A DNA stretch of 12,570 bases, from positions 1-12,570 of the forward strand of contig CAZHGD010000207.1 in the NCBI GenBank assembly GCA_964531735.1, given 5' to 3'. Both the position numbers and the translations under genes were made by a program. How positions within the stretch are numbered: position 1 is the first letter of the stretch; each line of letters opens with the position of its first letter. Origin of the DNA: CAZHGD01 sp964531735. GTDB lineage: Bacteria; Armatimonadota; UBA10988. This document shows, one piece after another, positions 7,615 through 12,570 of the stretch. A model generated the notes under the pieces. That model searched no databases. It was given only the letters and a program-made list of their open reading frames with translations, and was not told the DNA's origin.

Positions 7615-7634
7615 TGGGCCGCCGCCACTCTCGC

Positions 7635-7664
7635 CGCGCGGCCGCGGTCCGAGTGGTCCGCGCG
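7635..7664. repeat. GC-rich inverted repeat in the divergent intergenic region
   Basis: Arms CGCGCGG (7635-7641) and CCGCGCG (7658-7664) are perfectly complementary. An alternative inner pairing uses CGCGG at 7643-7647. In such GC-rich DNA this may be chance. Confidence 0.25.
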
Positions 7665-7761
7665 TAGCCTGGATGGGCCATTTGCGGGCCGGCAGCCAGT
7701 GCCTGGCGGCTATGTCACCCGTCGGTGAACGGGCACCGTCTCGATGGCCGACGCCGCACGG

Positions 7762-7767
7762 TAAGAT
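7762..7767 (+). promoter_or_regulatory. Candidate -10 element for the hydrogenase operon
   Basis: TAAGAT about 60 nt before the small-subunit ATG is the most -10-like hexamer here. It lies inside the dyad ACGG-N8-CCGT, so a repressor or activator at that dyad would overlap the polymerase site. There is no convincing -35. Confidence 0.2.
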
Positions 7768-7828
7768 TGCCGTAACGCCCCGACCACCGACGGCCTCGAG
7801 GCGGTCGTTGGCGGCGGCGGAGTGGCGC

Positions 7829-8767
7829 ATGGCGCTGGCAGTGTACTGGTTGCAGGCAGGCGGGTGCGGCGGCGACACGATGTCGTGGCTGAACATGGAA
7901 TCGCCGGAAGTGCCCGAACTGCTCGTCATGCTCGACGTGGAGCTGCTCTGGCACCCGTCGTTGTCGACGCTCAGCCCGATGGCGCACCGCGAGCTGCTGG
8001 GCGACTTGACCAACGGCCGGCGGACGCTCGACGTGCTGGTGGTGGAAGGGGCGGTGACCCGTGGCCCCGGCGGCACCGGCATGTACGACTGCTGTGACGG
8101 CCGGCCCAAGAAGGACCTGATCGCCGACCTGGCCCGCCGCGCGCGGTTCGTGGTCGCCGCCGGCACCTGCGCTGCGTTCGGCGGCGTCACCGCCAGCGGA
8201 CCCACCGAGGCCACGGGCCTGCAGTTCGACCGCGGCACGCCGGGCGGGTTCCTCGGCGAGGACTTCCGGAGTCTGGTGGGCTTGCCGGTGATCAACGTGC
8301 CCGGTTGCCCGGTCCACCCGCAACCGCTGAGCGGCGCGCTGGTGGCCGCCTGCCAGCAACGCGATCTGCCGCTCGATGCGTACCATGCGCCGCAGGACTA
8401 CTTCGGTCTGCTCGTCCACCAGGGCTGCACGCGCAACGAGTACCACGAGTACCGCGTGGAGGAAGCCGAACTCGGACAGCGCGGTTGCCTGTTCTTCCAC
8501 CTCGGCTGCCGCGGCCCGATGACGCCCGGACCGTGCAACAAGCTGCTGTGGAACCGGCGCAGCTCGAAGACGCGCGTGGGTGTCCCGTGCGTTGGCTGCA
8601 CGCGCAGCGACTTCCCCCAGGACGATCCGTTCTTCACCACCCGCAGCATCGCCGAGATCCCGGTCGACCTGCCGCCCGGCGTCGACCGGGCGCACTACCT
8701 CGCCTACAAGAGCATGGCCGCCGCCGCGGCCCCGGCGCGTCTGCAGAACCGTGAGACACGCGTCTGA
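7829..8767 (+). CDS. hupS: [NiFe]-hydrogenase small subunit, group 2a-like
   Basis: This 312-residue subunit carries the iron-sulfur relay that moves electrons from H2. The ATG at 7829 has GGAG 6 nt upstream. There is no Tat signal, so the enzyme should be cytosolic, as in group 2. Cluster ligands by family pattern: proximal Cys13, Cys114 and Cys160; distal His197, Cys200, Cys220 and Cys227; medial Cys236, Cys254 and Cys257. The C-terminal half (CRGPMT, SSKTR, VPCVGC) closely resembles cyanobacterial HupS and mycobacterial HucS. The fourth proximal position is Asp16 (GGCGGDTMS), where classical enzymes have Cys and group 2a usually Asn. The same GGCGGD occurs in group 1h enzymes, where Asp ligates the cluster. 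A CysCys pair at 88-89 is also unusual. The gene heads an operon with the large subunit 11 nt downstream. The electron acceptor is unknown. Confidence 0.94.
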   Translation: MALAVYWLQAGGCGGDTMSWLNMESPEVPELLVMLDVELLWHPSLSTLSPMAHRELLGDLTNGRRTLDVLVVEGAVTRGPGGTGMYDCCDGRPKKDLIADLARRARFVVAAGTCAAFGGVTASGPTEATGLQFDRGTPGGFLGEDFRSLVGLPVINVPGCPVHPQPLSGALVAACQQRDLPLDAYHAPQDYFGLLVHQGCTRNEYHEYRVEEAELGQRGCLFFHLGCRGPMTPGPCNKLLWNRRSSKTRVGVPCVGCTRSDFPQDDPFFTTRSIAEIPVDLPPGVDRAHYLAYKSMAAAAAPARLQNRETRV

Positions 8768-8778
8768 GGGAGACCTGC

Positions 8779-10314
8779 ATGGCCAAGTCGGTCAACCTGA
8801 GTCTGCCGCTGAACCGCGTCGAGGGCGACCTTCACCTGCGCGTCGCACTCACCGACGGACAAGTCACCGCAGCCTACTGCTCGGGCACCATGTACCGCGG
8901 CTTCGAGCAACTCCTGAAGGGCCGCGCGCCACTCGATGCGCTGGTCATCACACCGCGCATCTGCGGCATCTGCTCGACGGCCCATCTGCTGGCCGCGGCG
9001 CGGGCGCTCGACCAACTGACCGGTGCCGAGGTGCCGCCGGACGCCATCCGAGTGCGGAACGTGGCGCTCTTGGTCGAGAACATCCAGAACGACCTGCGCC
9101 ACGCCTTCCTGATGTTCAGTCCCGACTTCGCCAACGAGCGCTACCGCGAGCAGGCGCTGTATGAGGAAGCGGTCCACCGCTACGCGCCGTATGTCGGCGC
9201 TTCGGCCGTCGCGGCGGTCAGCGAGACCAAGCGCATCCTCGAGGTGGTCGGCATCCTCGGCGGGCAGTGGCCGCACAGCCACTTCATGGTCCCTGGCGGC
9301 GTGGCCTCACTCATTGCCAACGACGACCTGGCGCGCTGCCGCGTGCTGCTCTATCGCTTCCGCCAGTGGTACGAGCAGCGCGTGCTGGGCTGCCCCATCG
9401 AGCGCTGGCTCGAGGTCGGCAGCCTCGCCGACCTCGACCGCTGGCTGGCCGAGTCGCCGGAGCACCGCGGCAGCGACCTCGGCTTCTACCTGGAGTATGC
9501 GCGGGCCCTCGGCCTGGACCGGCTCGGCCGCGGCCACGGCAATTTCCTGTGCTACGGCGGCTTCGACCTGATGGACGGGTCGCGCGTCCGCGCCCTGGCC
9601 GCGGGCCGCTCGCTGCTGCCCGCTGGTTTTGCCCAGGGCGTGGCGGTGCAACCGTTCGATGCCCAGGCGGTCACCGAGGACACCGCCTACTCCTGGTTCC
9701 GCGATGCCGGTGGCCCTCAACACCCCTCGGTCGGCACCACTGAGCCGTACGCGACGGGCAACGAGGGCAGCCGCTACTCGTGGGCCAAGGCGCCTCGCTA
9801 CGCGGGGCTGCCGGCCGAGACCGGCCCGCTCGCGAACCTGGTGGTGGCCGGCCGACCGCTGTACGTCGACCTGGTGCGCCGGCAGGGGCCGTCGGTGTTC
9901 TCCCGCCAGTTGGCCCGCCTGACGCGCACCGCCGAGCTGCTCAGCGCCGTCGACGGCTGGCTGAGTGAGCTCACCGGCGGCGCCGATCTGTACCGCGCTC
10001 CGGCCGGCGTGCCCGACGGCCAGGCCGCCGGCCTCATCGAGGCGGCCCGCGGCTCGCTGGGCCACTGGCTGACCGTCGACGGCGGCGTCATCGACAGCTA
10101 CCAGGTGGTCACGCCGACCGCCTGGCACGCCTCACCGCGCGACCACACCGGCTGCCGCGGCACGACCGAGGAGGCCCTCATGGGCACCCCGGTGGCCGAG
10201 CCCGACAACCCCGTCGAACTCGGCCACGTGGTGCGCAGCTTCGACCACTGTCTGGTCTGCACCGTACACCTGCTGCGGCGCGGCCGGCCCGACCTTCGCT
10301 GGCAGGTGCGCTGA
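8779..10314 (+). CDS. hupL: [NiFe]-hydrogenase large (catalytic) subunit, group 2a-like
   Basis: This 511-residue subunit holds the NiFe active site that splits or forms H2. The ribosome binding site GAGGGAG (8766-8772) overlaps the small-subunit stop. Nickel ligands are in the L1 motif RICGICSTAH (Cys62, Cys65) and the L2 motif (Cys491, Cys494). Glu15 in NRVEGD is the conserved proton-transfer glutamate. Long stretches match the HupL/HucL pattern: GGQWPHS, RQWYE.RVLGC, ATGNEGSRYSWAKAPRY and NPVELGHVVRSFD. The L2 motif reads DHCLVCTVH instead of the near-universal DPC..C..H: codon CAC at 10246-10248 gives His490 in place of Pro. Fourteen residues follow His497, a normal length for the tail removed by a maturation protease, whose gene overlaps this one (TGATG). 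Uptake, possibly high-affinity, H2 oxidation is the likely role. Confidence 0.96.
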   Translation: MAKSVNLSLPLNRVEGDLHLRVALTDGQVTAAYCSGTMYRGFEQLLKGRAPLDALVITPRICGICSTAHLLAAARALDQLTGAEVPPDAIRVRNVALLVENIQNDLRHAFLMFSPDFANERYREQALYEEAVHRYAPYVGASAVAAVSETKRILEVVGILGGQWPHSHFMVPGGVASLIANDDLARCRVLLYRFRQWYEQRVLGCPIERWLEVGSLADLDRWLAESPEHRGSDLGFYLEYARALGLDRLGRGHGNFLCYGGFDLMDGSRVRALAAGRSLLPAGFAQGVAVQPFDAQAVTEDTAYSWFRDAGGPQHPSVGTTEPYATGNEGSRYSWAKAPRYAGLPAETGPLANLVVAGRPLYVDLVRRQGPSVFSRQLARLTRTAELLSAVDGWLSELTGGADLYRAPAGVPDGQAAGLIEAARGSLGHWLTVDGGVIDSYQVVTPTAWHASPRDHTGCRGTTEEALMGTPVAEPDNPVELGHVVRSFDHCLVCTVHLLRRGRPDLRWQVR

Positions 10315-10724
10315 TGAGCCGCATCATCTGCCTGGGCAACCGTCTCGTGGCCGGCGACACGGCCGGACCGGCGGTCTACGACGCCCTGCTTGGCCGCGTG
10401 CCGGCCGGGCACGAGCTGATCGACGCCGGCACTCCCGGGCTGCGGCTGCTCAACCTGCTGGACGGCTGCCAGCGGGCGGTGCTCGTCGACGGCGTCGCCG
10501 GCTTCGGGTCGTCGGGCGTCAGGCGGCTCGACTGCCGCGAGATCGTGGCCCAGGCCGGTACCGACCACGGCCACGGCGTCGGTCCAGCCGAGGTCCTGCG
10601 GTGGCTGCCCCTGGTCTGCGACCGGGCGCCCGAGGTGGTGATGGTGGGCATCGAGGGCCCGCCCACACCGGCGATCATCGAGCGCGCGGCGGCCCTGGCG
10701 GCCGCTCTGGCCGGGGAGGTGTAA
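10314..10724 (+). CDS. Hydrogenase maturation protease, peptidase family M52
   Basis: This 136-residue protein belongs to the HybD/HupD/HupW family, which cuts the C-terminal tail from the large subunit after nickel insertion. It has the N-terminal GN..(V)AGD.AGP pattern in which Asp15 corresponds to the first metal-binding acidic residue, the central VLVDGV Asp, and a His-containing motif (DHGHGVGPAEVL) matching the conserved SSH..G region. MVGIEGPP is the usual C-terminal strand. The ATG overlaps the large-subunit TGA. Its substrate is almost certainly the 14-residue tail of the adjacent large subunit. The second acid of the usual DDG motif is replaced (GDTAG), a mild departure. No other maturation genes (hypA-F) are in the window. 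Confidence 0.92.
   Translation: MSRIICLGNRLVAGDTAGPAVYDALLGRVPAGHELIDAGTPGLRLLNLLDGCQRAVLVDGVAGFGSSGVRRLDCREIVAQAGTDHGHGVGPAEVLRWLPLVCDRAPEVVMVGIEGPPTPAIIERAAALAAALAGEV
10713..10719 (+). promoter_or_regulatory. Ribosome binding site deciding the GTG start of the histidine kinase
   Basis: GGGGAGG within the protease 3' end lies 6 nt before GTG 10726, which itself starts one nucleotide after the protease TAA (10722-10724). This strong site ties kinase translation to the hydrogenase operon. Confidence 0.65.
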
Positions 10725-10725
10725 G

Positions 10726-12570
10726 GTGGGTGCACTCGTCCCCGTGCGGCGGACCGCTGAACCAACCGTCGCCGAACTACAGGCCAAGCTGGCCCTGCTC
10801 TGCCAGGAAGTCACCGTGGCTCGCCGGGCCTCGGACATCGCCGCCAACCTGGTGGCGCAGCAGTTCGTCAGGCTCGAGCACACGCTGCAACTGCTCGAAC
10901 AGCAGGCCGCGGCCGAGCGCCTGCTGCGCGAACAGGCGGAGCAACGCGAGGCCGACTTGGGTGTCGCCCGCGCCGCCGCCGAATCGGCCAACCGGGCCAA
11001 GAGTGCGTTCCTGGCCACGATGAGCCACGAGATCCGCACGCCGATGAACGCCATCATCGGCATGACCACGCTCCTCCTGGAGAGTGACCTGACGCTGGAG
11101 CAACGTGACTACGTCGAGACCGTCCGCACCAGCAGCGACAGCCTGCTCACGGTGATCAACGACATCCTCGACTTCTCCAAGATCGAGGCCGGCAAGATGG
11201 ACCTGGAGAGCCGGCCGTTCGACTTGCGCAAGTGCCTGGAGTCGGCCCTCGACCTGCTGGCCCACCGCGCCACCGAGAAGGGGCTCGAACTGGCCTGCCT
11301 GATTGACGCCCACACCCCGGCCGCCATCGTCGGCGACGCCACTCGCCTCGGCCAGGTGCTGGTCAACCTGCTGAGCAACGCCGTCAAGTTCACCACCCAT
11401 GGCGAGGTGGTCCTGACCTGCTCTGCGCGGCAGCGGCCACCGGCGCCCGGCGGCGACACCGTCTGGTATGACCTGGTCATCTCCGTGCGTGACACGGGCA
11501 TCGGTATTCCGCCCGAGGGCCTCGACCGGCTCTTCCGATCGTTCAGCCAGGTGGACGCGTCCACCACGCGCCAGTTCGGCGGCACCGGCCTCGGGTTGGC
11601 CATCAGTCGCAAGCTGTGCCAGTTGATGGGTGGTGACATCACCGTCGAGAGCGAGGTCGGCGGCGGGTCGACCTTCAGCGTCCACTTGCCGGCCGAAGCG
11701 GCCGAACACCACGAGCCGGTCTACCTCCTGCCCGACCAGCCCTACCTCAAGGGCAAGCGCCTGCTGATCGTTGACGACAACCCGACCAACCGCAAGATCC
11801 TCGACCTCCAGGCCCGCTCCTGGGGCATGGCGCCCGTCGCGGTGGCGACCGGACCGGACGCGCTGGCGCTCCTGGCCGCCGGGCACGTCTTCGATCTGGC
11901 GGCGCTCGACATGCACATGCCGGTCATGGACGGGCTCGAACTGGCCGAGGCCATCCGGGCCGCGCGCGGTGGCGCGGAGTTGCCGCTGGTCATGCTCAGC
12001 TCAGTCGGGTCGCGCCTGCAGGACGAGCGCACTCGCCATTTCGCCTGCTTCCTGACCAAGCCGGTCAAGGCCTCACAGCTCTACAACAGCCTGCTCCAGG
12101 TCATCGCCCGCGGCAGCTACGTGGTCGAGGTCGGCGAGCAGGCCTCCGTGTTCGAGGCCGACCTGGCCAAGGAGGTGCCGCTGCGCCTGCTGCTGGCCGA
12201 AGACAACACCATCAACCAGAAGCTGGCCCTCCTGATGCTCAGCCGCCTGGGCTACCGCGCCGACCTGGCAGCCAACGGGCTGGAGGTGCTGGCCGCGGTG
12301 GCTCGCCAGACCTACGACGTGGTGCTGATGGACGTGCAAATGCCCGAGCTGGACGGGCTCGAGGCGATGCGCCGGATCCTCGCGGAGTACCCCGTGGGGC
12401 CACGGCCAAGACTCGTGGCGATGACCGCCAACGCCATGCCGGAGGACCGCGCGGAGTGCTTCGCCGCCGGCGCCGACGACTATGTGTCCAAGCCGATCCA
12501 GGTGCCCGACCTGATCGCGGCCCTGCGCCGCTGCGCGGCGGGCGCCGCGGCCCCGAAGGCGGCGGTGGCG
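10726..12570 (+). CDS. Hybrid histidine kinase with two receiver domains (3' end outside window)
   Basis: The open frame covers 615 codons and runs off the window. Residues 1 to about 95 are a charged helical coiled coil (LEHTLQLLEQQ, RLLREQAEQRE) with no PAS, GAF or membrane segment. HisKA follows with phospho-acceptor His101 in MSHEIRTPMN. The HATPase domain has N-box Asn214/Asn218 (NLLSNAVKF), DTGIG at 256-260 and GGTGLGL at 285-291. Receiver 1 (about 344-460) has Asp395 in LDMHMP and a conserved LTKP Lys. Receiver 2 (about 485-605) has Asp536 in LMDVQMP and a VSKP Lys. All key residues are intact. An Ala/Pro-rich linker follows, and an HPt domain may lie beyond the window. As a cytosolic kinase translated directly behind a hydrogenase and its protease, it probably senses through a partner protein, possibly the hydrogenase. 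This is inference; the family as such is certain. Confidence 0.95.
   Translation, partial: MGALVPVRRTAEPTVAELQAKLALLCQEVTVARRASDIAANLVAQQFVRLEHTLQLLEQQAAAERLLREQAEQREADLGVARAAAESANRAKSAFLATMSHEIRTPMNAIIGMTTLLLESDLTLEQRDYVETVRTSSDSLLTVINDILDFSKIEAGKMDLESRPFDLRKCLESALDLLAHRATEKGLELACLIDAHTPAAIVGDATRLGQVLVNLLSNAVKFTTHGEVVLTCSARQRPPAPGGDTVWYDLVISVRDTGIGIPPEGLDRLFRSFSQVDASTTRQFGGTGLGLAISRKLCQLMGGDITVESEVGGGSTFSVHLPAEAAEHHEPVYLLPDQPYLKGKRLLIVDDNPTNRKILDLQARSWGMAPVAVATGPDALALLAAGHVFDLAALDMHMPVMDGLELAEAIRAARGGAELPLVMLSSVGSRLQDERTRHFACFLTKPVKASQLYNSLLQVIARGSYVVEVGEQASVFEADLAKEVPLRLLLAEDNTINQKLALLMLSRLGYRADLAANGLEVLAAVARQTYDVVLMDVQMPELDGLEAMRRILAEYPVGPRPRLVAMTANAMPEDRAECFAAGADDYVSKPIQVPDLIAALRRCAAGAAAPKAAVA

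Larger units (their letters stand above)
7545..7828. other. Divergent intergenic region: beta-helix gene and hydrogenase operon
   Basis: These 284 bases should hold the promoters of both divergent units. Besides the items listed separately, TCACC-N4-GGTGA (7715-7728) and ACGG-N8-CCGT (7758-7773) are small dyads. The second surrounds TAAGAT (7762-7767), the best -10 candidate for the hydrogenase operon, though no matching -35 is seen. I found no good sigma-54 or FNR site. No coding potential is apparent. Confidence 0.5.

Noticed and set aside
7670..7686. Sigma-54 promoter upstream of the hydrogenase operon (GG...GC)
   Set aside because: The spacing between GG (7671-7672) and GC (7684-7685) is 11 instead of 10, and the rest of the consensus fits poorly.
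7448..7828. N-terminal extension of the hydrogenase small subunit
   Set aside because: The frame is open upstream but the sequence is unlike any leader, has no twin-arginine signal, and covers the divergent promoter region. The ATG at 7829 has a ribosome binding site and gives the family-standard N terminus.
7829..10314. Group 2b regulatory (H2-sensing) hydrogenase of HoxBC/HupUV type
   Set aside because: The kinase next door made this attractive, but the large subunit has a 14-residue C-terminal tail and an adjacent maturation protease, which regulatory hydrogenases lack.
7829..10314. Group 1h (Hhy) assignment based on GGCGGD
   Set aside because: The large-subunit signatures (RICGICSTAH, SYSWAKAPRY-type region, NPVELGHVVRSFD) match group 2a rather than 1h, whose L1 region reads differently.

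Overview
The window is GC-rich bacterial DNA with three unrelated blocks and two intergenic gaps. The organism cannot be named from the sequence. High GC, frequent GTG/TTG starts, a very large secreted LamG/beta-helix protein and a soluble hybrid histidine kinase would fit a Planctomycetota-like or other PVC or soil lineage, but this is a weak inference.

Block 1 (126-3641, + strand) is a tight three-gene operon: a DNA cytosine-5 methyltransferase, a MutL/MORC-like GHKL ATPase carrying a C-terminal PD-(D/E)XK nuclease domain, and a Vsr-type very-short-patch endonuclease. The genes overlap by 8 and 1 nt, so they are almost certainly translated together. This is a restriction-modification-like (probable phage defence) cassette: the methyltransferase would mark self, the ATPase-nuclease is the likely restriction engine, and Vsr would nick or repair T:G mismatches left by 5-methylcytosine deamination, or act as a second effector.

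The gap 3642-4079 has no confident gene. It holds an open frame with two copies of a CARC...RRVV (CxxC-type) motif that differ mostly at synonymous positions, probably the remnant of a small zinc-binding protein.

Block 2 (4080-7544, - strand) is one 1154-residue secreted protein: signal peptide, two tandem LamG/ConA-like domains, a CARDB-like domain, a right-handed beta-helix, a PKD-like domain and a C-terminal beta-sandwich. It is probably a cell-surface or polysaccharide-active protein. An extended -10 promoter lies just upstream.

The divergent gap 7545-7828 separates it from Block 3 and contains several short inverted repeats that could be operators.

Block 3 (7829-12570, + strand, running off the window) is a [NiFe]-hydrogenase operon: small subunit, large subunit, large-subunit maturation protease, and a soluble hybrid histidine kinase (HisKA, HATPase, two receiver domains) whose GTG start lies one nucleotide after the protease stop. 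The hydrogenase looks like group 2a (cyanobacterial HupSL / mycobacterial Huc type). It has two notable departures: Asp replaces Cys/Asn in the proximal cluster motif, and His replaces Pro in the C-terminal DPCxxC motif. Direct coupling of a processed, uptake-type hydrogenase to a cytosolic kinase with no recognisable sensor domain suggests an H2- or redox-responsive signalling unit. This is the most unusual arrangement in the window.
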